A stretch of DNA of 64,000 nucleotides from Shinisaurus crocodilurus (lineage: Eukaryota > Chordata > Lepidosauria > Squamata > Shinisauridae): contig JAHFWL010000418.1 of the NCBI GenBank assembly GCA_021292165.1, positions 81,136 through 145,135 of the forward strand. The letters are read 5' to 3'. Position numbers and translations under genes: made by a program. This document shows positions 22,121 to 32,790 of this stretch, piece by piece. Within the stretch, counting starts at the first letter, position 1; the number at the start of each line of letters is the position of its first letter. The notes under the pieces are model-generated. The model worked only from the letters and a program-made list of their open reading frames with translations. It made no database searches and was not told where the DNA came from.

Positions 22121-22477
22121 CAGTGGTTCTCAACCTTTTTTGCCCCATGCACCCTTTTCACCATATGTCTGAATGTCCTTCCCTCCTTTCCAAGATTGTC
22201 TGATTCAAAAGTTGCATTCCAGATAATATGCATATAATATAGAATAACTATAAATGGAATATTTCCGCAGATAACAAGTGAAATATTTATCTTTATTTTT
22301 AATTTAATCTGTGCCATACAAGAAAGTGTGATGTCCTGTAGATTATGTACAATCCGTACAATTGTACTTTGTAGAAAGATCAGTGTTCCAACAATTTGAG
22401 TCTGTGGTCCCAATTCCCCCCCGAAACCCTAAAATTCCTCCCCTGGGGGGGAATTCCCCCCGGGTTGAGAACCCCTG
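22121..22477. mobile_element. hAT/Charlie-like MITE
   Basis: The ends CAGTGGTTCTCAACC and GGTTGAGAACCCCTG are inverted repeats of the kind seen in hAT-Charlie elements (MER5-like CAGTGGTTCTCAA). The 357-bp body has no coding capacity. The flanks do not show a clean 8-bp duplication, so the insertion is old. Its twin is at 44356-44712. Confidence 0.72.
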
Positions 22478-22626
22478 ATCTAAAGGTTCCTTATAAGCAG
22501 CGGTGTGGGTCTCATTAGAATGTGTGAGTTTGTACATGGGTGTAATGAAAGCACAACATGTAACACATTTTAGTGTTCCTGAGCTCTGCAGCTCCCCCAT
22601 ATCCATCCCCAGATGAAGCCCCTTAC

Positions 22627-23011
22627 CTGTGGGATCTTGTAGATGCCCATTACAGTTGCAATCTCCCAGGAGGATTTGGAGTTGAGACCCCCAATAACGG
22701 AGAGCAGTTTATCCTGTGTATCACACTTATAATTGGGGACCATTCGCCCCTGAGTGGAAAGTAGAGAGAGGCTGTTCAAATGCATGAATCTGACAAGATC
22801 CCTGTGCTGATAGATGCGGAAGCCGAGCATTGTGTTGGGAAGGAGAGTCGGATCCTTGTTGATCTCAGTGATGGCAAACGCCAAGGCCAGGAAGTGCTGG
22901 TAGTTCTTGACTATTGTGCTGTAATGGTGAGAATGAGATTGGGAGGTGGGTGAGGATCCCAACGGAACTTCTGAGAATCGGAGGCTTAAAATGTCCATCT
23001 GGTTGAACCCT
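22627..23011 (-). CDS. V2R copy B exon 2, flytrap domain (intact)
   Basis: Acceptor CTCCAAG and donor GTAAGG bound 385 nt: GFNQMDILSLRFSEVPLGSS, then STIVKNYQHFLALAFAITEI, LPNTMLGFRIYQHRD, VPNYKCD and IGGLNSKSSWEIATVMGIYK. The KNYQ-LALAFA-EIN block and IYKIPQ end are typical of V2R exon 2. Phase 2 in and 0 out. Confidence 0.95.
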
Positions 23012-23419
23012 CTTGGAGCAAAGAAACACTTTTAGACCAAAAACATCTACACAAAGTATATGTAGACACGTTCAGATTGTTCTATTGACACAAGAAGACA
23101 CGAAGTATTGGTAGCTGCCTTTCATGAGAACATCTGAAGATACCTGCTGGATCAGAGCTGTTATTCAGCACATTTGGAATTCATTCATTTATTATCTGTT
23201 TTAATTAGTTATGTTCCACCTTTCAGAATGCAAATGTCACCAAGGTGACTTACAAGTAAAACCAACATGAAAGAATAAAATCACAATGAGGCAATATGTT
23301 TTTTAGAAATAAACGCAGGCCAGGATCTTTCCTACAGGGCAGCTGTACAAGATTTAAAAATGGATAATCACTCTTGATAGAACCACCCTCCTCCATAAAT
23401 TTATCAAAGAAGAATATAG

Positions 23420-23610
23420 TGAAAAGAACTTTTTGAGAGCCCTGCTGGGTCAGACCACGATGGTTCCATCTAGCTCAGCATCCTGTTTCCATCTGTGCTC
23501 AGCCAAGACACTTCCTGGGAGTTCAGCAAGAAGGAAATGAAGGCAACAGCCCTCCTTTCTCCTTCTCCCCCCATTTAACAACTTCTGTTCAGTGGTAGAC
23601 TACCTCCCAT
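23420..23610 (+). repeat. Interspersed repeat, GCCCTGCTGGGTCAGACC family
   Basis: GAGAGCCCTGCTGGGTCAGA, GGTTCCATCTAGCTCAGCAT and GAAGGCAACAGCCC place it with the dispersed family of 340-535. Its twin is at 45655-45845 and the older counterpart at 5125-5310. Confidence 0.55.
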
Positions 23611-23732
23611 AATTAAATCTCTATTTAGCGCTCAGGTACTTTCTAATCCTTGATCATGGCCCTCACCATATCTCAAAAATCTCTGTGTAGTGAAGCAAAA
23701 TAGTTCACATGTGCTTCAGAATTATTGAGGGA

Positions 23733-24190
23733 AAGGAACATAGCTCAGTGGTAGAGCCCCAGTTTCGCATGCAGTAGGTCCCGGGTTCAATCCACCACAT
23801 CTCCAGGTAGTCTGGGAAAGACCCTCTTTGAAACCCCGGAGAGCTGTTGCCAATCACTGCAAGCAATTTTGGACTAATCGCACCAAAGCTCTGACATGGT
23901 AAAAGGCAGCTTCTGATTTAAATCAGACCTTTACCGCATTTAGAACCATGAGGACTGGAAACTTGTTTTATTTTTAGAGGAAGGACCATGGTTCAATGAA
24001 AAAGCACCTCCTCCAAATGCAACTGGCCCCAGGATCAGTCCTTGGCATATACAGGCAACCCTGGGAGGGAGGCCCTGTCCAACAACCTGGAGAGCCACGG
24101 CTAGATATTGCGCAAGAGAGGATCAATGGTGTCACTCAGTATGAGGCTGCTCCCAGTGTTCTTGTTCAAGGCAGCCCTTCATTCAGGGCC
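23733..24190 (+). mobile_element. tRNA-derived SINE pair in intron 1 of B
   Basis: At 23733-23800 the A box CATAGCTCAGTGGTAGAGCC and the B box GGGTTCAATCC are both clear at tRNA spacing, followed by the SINE body CATCTCCAGGTAGTCTGGG. A second copy follows at 23990-24190 (CAGGATCAGTCCTTGGCATA, CTCAGTATGAGGCTGC). The tRNA part has an unstable acceptor stem, so it is a SINE head and not a tRNA gene. Confidence 0.75.
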
Positions 24191-25321
24191 ATGAGGACTG
24201 GCATCTTGCTTTAGTTTTAGCCAAAGCACCAATAGAGCACCTGGTTTTCACATGGACGGTTCAATATCCGGCAGCATTTCTAGGTAGGGCAGGGAAGGAC
24301 AGCCACTACCAGCATTGCAGCCAGAGGTGAAATAGATGGACCGATGGTGGTCTGTCTTGGTCGAAAGAAGCTTTCCAGGCGAATCTGTCAATTTTACCTT
24401 GTTGCCTTTACACAGCACCTACTGAGTCCAAAATATGTCTCTGAATTGCTGAGTCCAAAATATGTCTCGTCCATCACATGACATGGATAGATGCATTATT
24501 ATTATTTTTAAAAATGGTGTTTTACTTTGAGAAGGACTTTGTGCAATGGAGAAGAGTGTAAGGGTAATCGAGTATTACTGCACCCAGCAGTGGGGATGCT
24601 TCAGTCTTACCAACCTCAGGTCCCCAGTACATCTCCTGTTGCCCCAAGTAGTTGGACATGGATGATGGGAGTTGTGGTTCACACTGCATCTGGGAATTCA
24701 AGGTTCGGAACCAGATCGGGAGTGTGCAGACTCCAAGCTTGCAGGATCTACTTCATTTTGTACAAGGACCTTGAGATCCCCCAACCAGAGCCAGCACTTT
24801 GAATGAAAGACATGCCATTTTAATAAAACTTATTCTGAGATCAGAAATCTGTTTGTGTACCAGAACTGAATGGAGCCCACAGAGCTTGGACACAAGCCCC
24901 ACTCCTGGCTACCCCCAAGATTTCCTCATTTCAGCTGTTCCATTTAGGGCAGGAGGATCATCTGTTACTGCTCTTATTACACAACTGGAAGTCAGAAATG
25001 TTTGCTGATCCACTCAGATCAGCCAGAGATCTGCCAGTAGATCCAGACCTACCTTCGCGACTCCTGTCTTTGATGAATTTTGCTTAGGGCACAGATGGGA
25101 AGACATTTCTTATGCATTACCAGTGAACATGAAACCAAATTACCATTTAGCTCTGCCTCTGATCCTTACATAAAAGCCCTTGGAAAGAGTTGGAAACTTG
25201 GTGAAAAAGGGGTGAAATTATTTTCCTCAGCTTTGGGACACCCCCAACCCAATTCTTAAATTTGCATCATGGTACAAGGCAGGGATGCCCATTATCAGCA
25301 GTATTGTTTGCAATATGTATA

Positions 25322-25570
25322 CAGGCAGTCCCGGAGTTAAGAACGTCCAACGTACAGACAACCCATACTTAAGAATGGACTTCTGGGTTTCCCGGCGCTA
25401 TGACATTTACGTAGAATACATAGCATAGTATACTACACGATTTGTGAATTTACGCAATTTGTGTAAATGTCTATTTTAATGTATAGAATGCTATGCTGTT
25501 CCGACTTACATGCAAATTCGACTTAAAGACATTGTTAAGAACGGAACTCGTTCGTAACCTGGGGACTGCC
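25322..25570. mobile_element. Tc1/mariner-type MITE nested in L1
   Basis: The left end CAGGCAGTCCCGGAGTTAAG and the right end GTAACCTGGGGACTGCC are inverted repeats, flanked by TA on both sides as expected for Tc1/mariner-Tigger insertions. The two halves of the 249-bp body are largely complementary, so it can fold into a hairpin. The twin is 47558-47806. Confidence 0.75.
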
Positions 25571-25572
25571 TA

Positions 25573-25663
25573 TAGATGCTTTGACTTGGGTTCCTGCATT
25601 GAGCAGGGGGTTAGACTCGATGGCCTTATAGGCCCCTTCCAACTCTACTATTCTATGATTCTA
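25573..25663 (+). mobile_element. CR1 3' tail fragment
   Basis: GATGCTTTGACTTGGGTTCC followed by GCAGGGGGTTAGACTCGATG and the ATTCTATG tail is the last 90 bp of a CR1. It abuts the MITE and lies within the L1. Twin at 47809-47899. Confidence 0.9.
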
Positions 25664-25720
25664 AGAACCTTTGGCAACATCAGTTAGACTGGATGAGATT
25701 CATGGAATTAAGATGGGGCC

Positions 25721-25829
25721 ATATCTATATCTATATCTATATCTATATCTATATCTATATCTATATCTATATCTATATATCTATATCTATATCTATATCT
25801 ATATGTCTGTCTGTCTGTCTGTCTGTCTA
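25721..25829. repeat. (ATATCT)n and (GTCT)n microsatellite
   Basis: A hexamer run of about 84 bp passes directly into a GTCT run. Copy C (47957-48060) is one hexamer shorter, a length change since the two blocks parted. Confidence 0.95.
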
Positions 25830-27969
25830 TATAGAAACAATCTGTATGTAGATGATATTTCGGTAACAATTACCAAACCTGAAGTATGTATTAAAAAGCT
25901 GTTGCAGAGTATGGCCTTGTATACTGATGTTTCTGGTTACCAAATAAATCACCATAAAACAGAAATGCTGGGAATAAATAGACAAATCTAGGCTTGGGAT
26001 AACTAACCAAGTTAATATACAATGGACAAATGCATCCTTTAAATATTTGGGTGTACATATTAGCCCCACGGTTGAGGGGCTATTCCAAGCTAATTAGATC
26101 CACCTTTTGTCTGCAATTGAAGAAGAACTTTAAAAAAAAAAAATGGTCCAAATTAGTGTTGTCTTGGTAAGAATGGTTAGCAATAATAAAGATGAATATC
26201 ATACCTAGATTTCTGTTTCCTTTTGAAAATGTTCCCATACCAGTGCCAATGGCCACATTAAATCAGCAGAATAAATTAATAATGGATTTTCAATGGAATA
26301 ACAAAAAGTCAAGAATCTCTGCAGCAACTTTGCAAAAAACCCTTCAATAAAGGTGGTTTGAATTGTCCAGACATTGCTTACTATTATGCATCTTCAAGAT
26401 TAAAAATATTAGCCCAGTGGTTAGCTGATCAAGATGAGTCACCTGCTCATTTTCTGGAGCAAGCATGCTCCAAGATTCCCCTGTAATACTCACCATGGGC
26501 ATATCAGAGGGATTTTAAGGAAATTCAGGATTTCCTTAAACCCAACTCCATTATATTAGCCACCTTGCGAGGTTGGGATAAATATAGGGGTGTGTTGTCT
26601 TATAAAATTTCCCACTGCAATCCTTTTTATATAACACTAAATTCTACCCAGAATGGCCTAAATATAATATTATATTTATATTTAATTTTAATGGTCTAAA
26701 CAACAGAATGGTCTAAATTTAAAATTATGACATTTGCTGATGTGCTTAAAGATGGAAAACTAATACCTTTGGCTCATCTAGTAAGTAAAATGGGAACAAG
26801 AATGTCTTTGTGATTTCAATAACTTCAGTTAAAGAGCTTTCTGCCCAAACATATAAGAGATGGAACGTGGGTAAAGAACTAACTCTGTTTGAGAAGACAA
26901 TCAGCCAAGGGTGCAAAACTAAGAAACTGTTAGCTTATAGTTATCAGATATTAATGGCAGCAGATGATGGTAAAGGAAATTAATTTAAGCTGAAAGGGAA
27001 AAGATGCTAAGCACAGAAATCTCTGTAGTCCAGGGGAAATATATTTTCTAATGATCCTAAAATCTCCCCACATGTTAATTTAAAAGAAAATTTATATAAA
27101 GTATTATACTGCTGGTATATGACACCCCCAAAATTGCAAAAGATATACCCCAACGTTAACAGTGCCTGTTGGAAATGCGGGGAAATCGACCCAGATTTCC
27201 TTCACTCATGGTGGACTTGTAAAAAAAATCAGAAATTTCTGGGGGAAAGTTCTAGCCCATTTGAAGAGTATGATTGGATACCCCTTAACTATGAATCCTA
27301 TGGGCATCTTGCTTGCCTATCTTAAAGGTGTTGTAAGAAACAAGCCTGTGGAATTGGTAGGAAATCTTTTAAGAGCTGCACAATGAGTTATTGCTGCCAG
27401 AGGGAGATTAGCTACTATTCCTTCTATAAACAAATGGATGGATAAGATATGGTACATTGCCTCAATGGTTAAATTAATGGCATTTGTCCACCTGCGTGAA
27501 GGTAGACCAGAAAAACAAAGCTTTGAACAACTTTGGATGCCATGTATTACCTATACGAAGCAACAGTTCAGTTTGGTACTAATAAATATGGGGCCTTTGC
27601 ATTATTACTGTAAATTCTTGATGTGGGTATTGGATTGTATTTATCGTGAATGTAAGGGAAATTAGGTTTAGTTTGCTTGGTGATTGGTAGTCGACCAGAA
27701 TTGTTTGAGCATCCATGTTCAAAGGACTTATTTGTAACTGTGATTCTATGTAATACATATGATTTATTGGGGGTTTTTTGAACATTTATAGTCAAATAGA
27801 AGTCTATTTTTTTTTTTTTTTAAAGAAAGAACTAAGAAAAGTCCCCCCAAGTCTCTGACTCTCACAATGGGTCAAAGCCAGTCATGACAAGACCCTGAGA
27901 AGGACAGAGCAAACTAGGAGTCTTGAACCTCAACAGCATCACTGATGCATCTCCTCGGAAGGAGCCCTC

Positions 27970-28140
27970 TAGCAGCTGCTTTGCATGCAGAAAGCCCCAG
28001 GGTCAGTCCCCGGTTCTCCAGGCAGGGTTAGGGGAAAAAATCCTGCCTGAAACCATGGAGAGCCGCTGCCAGTCAGTGTCAACCATACTGGGCTGGATGG
28101 ACCCGTGGTCTGACTCAGTATGAGGCAACGTCCTATTTTC
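27970..28140 (+). mobile_element. tRNA-type SINE upstream of the exon 1 donor
   Basis: GCTTTGCATGCAGAAAGCCC, GTCCCCGGTTCTCCAGGCAG, GAGAGCCGCTGCCAGTCAGT and GACCCGTGGTCTGACTCAGT form the usual body of a squamate-type SINE. It lies in intron 1, about 70 bp from exon 1. Twin at 50199-50369; a 3' fragment is kept in A at 7625-7725. Confidence 0.7.
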
Positions 28141-28206
28141 CAACTTCCTGATCTGAAAACAAAACAGGGGAAGCATCTATCAAAGAATCCACTTGTGGAA
28201 ACTTAC

Positions 28207-28423
28207 TCCTTCATAGAGTTGACCTTAAATGTGGGGAAACCACGGAAGTCTTCTCCCTCTGTATAAGAATAACTGCCAAGTGCCATGTTCCCACCAACAA
28301 TGAGGTCTCCCGGCCTGAAATAGCCTTCTTGTGATCCAAAGGCCTGCTCACAGGGCACTTGGTCCTCAGCATCCTCTGGGCTGCCTGAGACAGGAGCCAA
28401 AACAGCAGCAGCCAAGTCATCAT
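28207..28423 (-). pseudogene. V2R copy B exon 1, 1-nt deletion
   Basis: The exon starts ATGATG (28418-28423) and encodes MMTWLLLFWLLSQAAQ, a signal peptide, then RTKCPVSRP. One A is missing at 28338-28340 (AAA against AAAA in A and C), so the frame shifts and meets a stop at 28211-28213 inside the exon. The remaining codons in the other frame (GDLIVGGNMALGS) show the lost reading frame. The donor GTAAGT is kept. Confidence 0.93.
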
Positions 28424-29847
28424 CAGCACAGAGAGTCTTTCCCTTCCAGTTCATAGACAAACAGAACCTGAAGCCGAGCCGACTTCAGTGGCTACAGCAA
28501 GGGAATTAGTTCTTAGCCAGAAATGAGCAGATGCCAAGTGATGAGACACCTCCCGAACCCACATGGAAGGCTTCAGGGTGTATTTACATTAAGCATGTTT
28601 TCTCTCAGATTTCTTCTTTATTGACTTCCTGGATGGAAATCCATAGGGATTCATTACTGTCATTTTGATAATTCCAGCGTAGAGAAATAACCACAGCCCA
28701 AGAGCGCTTTGCTCCCTGTGCTCTTTGGAGGGAGAAAAACACGTTTGCATCACTTCTGCTTCTCTGTGGGCAAGTTGGACTTGACTTTAGTTTTCAGGTT
28801 CTGCCCTTTGGCCTGCAGAAATCTGATTACCCATTTCCAAGATGGGATCTGGGCTTCTGCCAACGTTCATTAGCCCAGATGAATGGCTCGGAAAGAGAGG
28901 AGTTGGCACCTGGTGACAGCAGTGAAGGGCTGGGCAAGAAGGCATTGCTGGATGAAATGACTGGTCTGTCTGTATTTATAACATCCTGCAGGGGCAGAGG
29001 ACCTATTAGGATGGTCCACCCCAAAACACCAATGTGTCTAAGGGATTCCTGACTGGTTTGGGAGTATTTTTGTTTGGCATGGCAGACATCTCTGCCAAGG
29101 CCTTAGTCTCACTGTTGTGCCTAACTGTCTTCTCTGGCTCTGTGGAGATGAAATGGCTCCCTAGATTTCAGGAGAGCTTTGGGCAATGAACAAGTCCAGA
29201 TGACAGCTAGAGCTCAAGTGGCACAAGGATCACAGCGAATGCAACCGAGCACAAATGAGAGCACACTATGAGAGCACACTGTCATGCCTGTCATGTAGTG
29301 GGGGTGGCAGTGAGGAAGGCCGACTCCTTGGCTAACATCACACCCTTCGGTTGATGGATTTGACTGGCCTTCCCCTGCCACCCCTGGATAGATGTTCTGG
29401 TTGACTCCTAGAACCACAGGCTGAAATTGATCCCGTGGAAGGTTCCCTGGGGCAACCTTCAGACCTAGGAGGACATGTTGCCTAACCTTCTCTCTCTCAG
29501 GGGACCCATCCCTACACCGCCATGGGTGCCTGGGGTTCAGTCATTTTGTCCCTCCCTCAGGCTCCAGATAGCATTGTCTCTACCAGCCTCCCACAGCCAG
29601 ATGTTTTTTTTTAAAAATCACAGTAAAACCTATTTACCGGGTCATGACGTCAAATAGTCCTAACCCTGTTTTTGGCATCGTCTGCTGCCTGCAGTTTCTT
29701 GGGAGAAATTAAGCGCAGGGGGAGCAAGAAGTTTGGGGAGGCTGATTAAATCCTTTCCTGTGCTGGAGCTGCTGAACTTCTGCAGAAGCCAGCACTTCCA
29801 GGTTGGGGCAGGAAAATCAGGGGCAATGGGTGAATAGCAATATTGAA
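28424..29847 (-). promoter_or_regulatory. 5' flank of V2R copy B (putative promoter region)
   Basis: It is conserved with 8002-8735 over its first 730 bp and with 50654-52069 throughout. By position it should contain the promoter. No TATA box or named motif is clear. The high-identity match with copy C weakens at about 29560. Confidence 0.35.
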
Positions 29848-29966
29848 CATAAATCTGCTACTGGGGGTTGTCATGTTAACAAAAGATGTTTGGTACCTTT
29901 TCTGACAGTGGTCTTATTAGATAAGTTGCTGAGCCTTAAACAGAGAGTAATCAAACTGACATTACA

Positions 29967-30804
29967 GCATCGTTTGAGCTCCGTAAGTGCCGCGTTTTCT
30001 CGAATGAAACATAGAGTGTTGAGGAGCGGGATATTTGTAAGAAGACCAAAACACTGGTTTATGAAGCGATTGTATTACTATGCCTGCGAAACATGGACTA
30101 TCTATAAACGTCACTTCCACCTCCTTGAAAGATTTAATCAACGTTGCCTCCGGAAAACCCTGCTAATTACTTGGGAAGATAGGTGAACAAATGTCAGTGT
30201 ACTGGAAGAAGCAAAGACTACTAGTATTGAAAAAATGATCCTTCAACGCCAACTTCAGTGTACTGGTCATGTTGTTCGAATGTCTGACTGCCGTCTCCTA
30301 AAGCAGTTACTTTATTCCCAACTCAAGGATGGAAAGCGGAATATTGGTGGTCAGTATAAGAGGTTTAAAGATGTTCATAAGGCTAATCTTAAAAAATGCA
30401 ATATTAACATCAAAACTGGGAAGCTCTGGCCCATGAACGATCTAAATGGAGGTTGGCCTTTCACAAGGTTCCATGGACTTTGAAGAAGCCCGAGTGCAAG
30501 GCGAAAGGGAGAAACGTGCTAAGCCGAAAAGCACGTCAAACGAATCCTTTACAGGACCATCTTCCATCTGGGTAACCTGTGTCCTCACTGTGGGAAGCTG
30601 TGTGGATCTAGAATTGGCCTCCACAGTCACTTGCGGACCCATCGCTAGAGTCTACACAATTTGTTTAGAATTTCCTCCTTTTAAAATTTTCTTTTGTAAA
30701 TTTTTTATCCTGGAAGACAATCTTTCTCAGTCACGAGTGATGGCCTGCTGATGATAATGATGATGATGGATGATGATGGATGAGGAGCTGATGATGATGA
30801 CTGA
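29967..30804 (+). mobile_element. Non-LTR retrotransposon 3' end with zinc-finger terminus and GAT tail
   Basis: The frame encodes the C-terminal region of an endonuclease/RT polyprotein: ETWTIYKRHFHLLERFNQRC, WTGHVVRM-like and KRFKDVHKANLKKC, ending in a C2H2-like motif (CSHCGKLCGSRIGLHSHLRT in the C copy). It ends in a GATGAT repeat tail. It interrupts the conserved block seen uncut at 15725-15880. This copy has extra frame breaks relative to that at 52195. I cannot name the clade. Confidence 0.75.
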
Positions 30805-31297
30805 CACCATTTGGGTGAAATCTGGCTCACCCCGATTTCCTAGATTAGGAATCCGTAAGGAAGAGTGAGGCACAGTTATTCACTCTCCTGTTTGGGGTGG
30901 GGGATGAGACCCAAAAAGGAAAAGAAAAGAAAAGGCACCTCCACTGTTTATGGGCAGAACAGGCCACAAAAGGAGCAAACAGGGCCACAGGTCTCCTTCT
31001 CATTCCTCCTTACAGTGTCTTCACAAAGCTGGGGAGTTATAAGCCCCCTGCAACCCTGTCAGTCAATCCAAGAAGGAGGGGGCTGCACCTCAGTACATCA
31101 GGAGGTTAACTATGCCAGACCTCTCCCCACTCAAAAAATGAAGGGGCTGCAAGCTCTCTGGTGAGGAAGCCAAAGTGTTCCAGCACTTATTTCTGAGGAG
31201 ACTTTTAGATCCCCTCATCCTTCAGGAACAAGGAGTGGTGAGCTCTCCGGTGAGGAAATTTAGGAGTATCAGAAGCCATTTTGTCCTCTGTGGAGAG

Positions 31298-31335
<38 letters not shown>

Positions 31336-32019
31336 CTCAGCTTCCTAGGTTCATATTTTAACCAGAACCACCAGGACTGGAATCTTACATTATTTCTGGA
31401 TGCTCATTCACAGAACATAAGCTTTGGTTTGATCCCTGGCAACTCGAGGCATGGCTGGGAAGGACCCTCATCTGGGACCCTGGAGAGCCCCTGCCAGTCA
31501 ATGTGTAGACAGTCCTCAGCTGAAAGGACCAACATTTGACCTGGTAGGCAGCCATGGCTGGGAAGGTTGCTCATCTGAAACCCAGGAGAGCCACTGCTAG
31601 TCAATCCAGAGCTACAGGGACCAACATTATGACCCTGTATACGGCCGCTTCCCCGTTCCAAAGAAGGTTACTCCGTTCCTGCAAACACTACCAGCCCCAA
31701 CCCACCATATGAAGACTGTATGCAGTGCCAACTCACCATATTTGCTTGTTAATCACCCATTTCCAAATAGCAGATGGGGACTCAAAATTCTGTTGTTATT
31801 TCATTTTCAATTGGCCAGGTTTTGTTTTAAGTCTTTCCAGAAAAATAAAATTTAAAAATCCAAGGCTTCTAAGAGTGGAGGAATTATTGTCATGTTTTAG
31901 CTTCTTCTTCTTCTTTTCTGGTATCATCAAATGGTCAAATAGTATAGCAAGGTCAAAACTGAAAACCCACAGAGGGAATTGATAAAAGCAAAGACAAGAC
32001 AGATGTTTCTGGCAATTAA
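30805..32019. repeat. Spacer between B and C: SINE remnants and (AC)n
   Basis: It matches 53047-53297 and then 57751-58090; the stretch 31053-31500 is missing in C/D, where a LINE sits instead. It includes an (AC)n run at about 31300-31332 and two SINE-like bodies at 31400-31660 (GGAGAGCCCCTGCCAGTCAA, GGAGAGCCACTGCTAGTCAA). No gene is seen. Confidence 0.6.
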
Positions 32020-32695
32020 AATAAAGAGAAAATATAGTGCAGAAGGAATCGACCTTTTTTATTTATCTTTTACAAGTCATGATTATTGCAACAAAGTAAC
32101 TATATAGCGGAAGAATGAAATCCTGCAATCCATTAACCACTTCCCCAGGAGTAAGCCAAAAAATTCCATGGGACTTACGTCTGAGTAGACATGTATAGGA
32201 TTGCTTTGTGTATTTCCTAATACTCAGTAAAAGGAACCACATTTTGAAAGAATCAGTCACAATGTTGCCTTATCGACGCCTAATTCTTCAGCTGGGACTT
32301 ATCAGCATGTTCGGGAGAAGCCTGAAGTTTGCAGAATTACAAAGAAGCACTTTAAAATATCTAAGGGGTGCCCTCGCAAAATAACACAAGAGAATAGCTG
32401 AGCACACTTAATAGCCATGTGATATTATATCAGTTGGAGAGAAAAAGAGATGTGGGGGAAAAGAATGCCCGGCTTGAACGCCTTATGGCTGACAGTATCC
32501 CAGAGGAGGACGTGACTTGCTGGCCTGGCAGAACCTTGAGCAGGAATACTCCTGTTCTGGGGAGAGGATATACTGCAACATGTTATTGCAGAATGCAGAT
32601 GCCACTAGTAAGAAATACTTAGAAACTCATTCTTGCTAATGAATGGGAACAATTTTAAAGAAATTCAATAACTGAAGGATTTTTATTGGGAACTA
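32020..32695. repeat. Decayed duplicate of V2R 3'-flank sequence, part 1
   Basis: This resembles 35320-36130 with many changes: AAAGAGATGTGGGGG, ACTCCTGTTCTGGGGAGAG, CTCATTCTTGCTAATGAATG, AACTGAAGGATTTTTATTGG. It is a second, older copy of the flank that normally follows a V2R stop codon. It is cut by younger repeats at 32696 and resumes at 34885. Confidence 0.65.
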
Positions 32696-32790
32696 GCTGC
32701 ACCCGGCCATGCGTTGCTGTGGCTCAGTCTGGTTAAATGGAAAAGAAAGAAAAGAGAAAGCGCACGTTTCTAATATGTTTAATTTCACAA

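Larger units (their letters stand above)
25245..27825 (+). mobile_element. L1 LINE fragment (ORF2 3' half) with nested insertions
   Basis: Translation begins inside the RT with HHGTRQGCPLSAVLFAI, is cut by a MITE, a CR1 tail and a microsatellite (25322-25829), and resumes with NLYVDDI, SGYQINHHKTEMLGIN and the L1 C-terminal cysteine region CWKCGEIDPDFLHSWWTC. Many frameshifts and stops make it dead. It lies in intron 1 of copy B; copy A lacks it and copy C has it at 47481-50055, so it inserted before the B/C split. Confidence 0.88.
11658..28423 (-). pseudogene. Vomeronasal type-2 receptor, copy B (six exons, disrupted in exons 1 and 3)
   Basis: A complete six-exon V2R gene. Exons: 28207-28423, 22627-23011, 18935-19762, 18219-18428, 16247-16373, 11658-12556. 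The intron phases 2, 0, 0, 0, 1 fit throughout, and the order of domains is signal peptide, flytrap, nine-cysteine domain, 7TM. It is disrupted by a 1-nt loss in exon 1 (AAA at 28338-28340, AAAA in C), which gives a stop within exon 1, and by a 1-nt loss (19293-19295) plus a 1-nt gain (19171-19174) in exon 3 with a stop between them at 19217. Exons 2, 4, 5 and 6 are open. Intron 5 carries a 2.4-kb hAT insertion and intron 1 a large L1 fragment. All three indels change homopolymer length, so error in the assembly cannot be excluded. Confidence 0.93.

Noticed and set aside
23733..23805. tRNA-like sequence with A and B boxes
   Set aside because: The acceptor stem does not pair and a SINE body follows directly, so it is a SINE head and not a tRNA gene.
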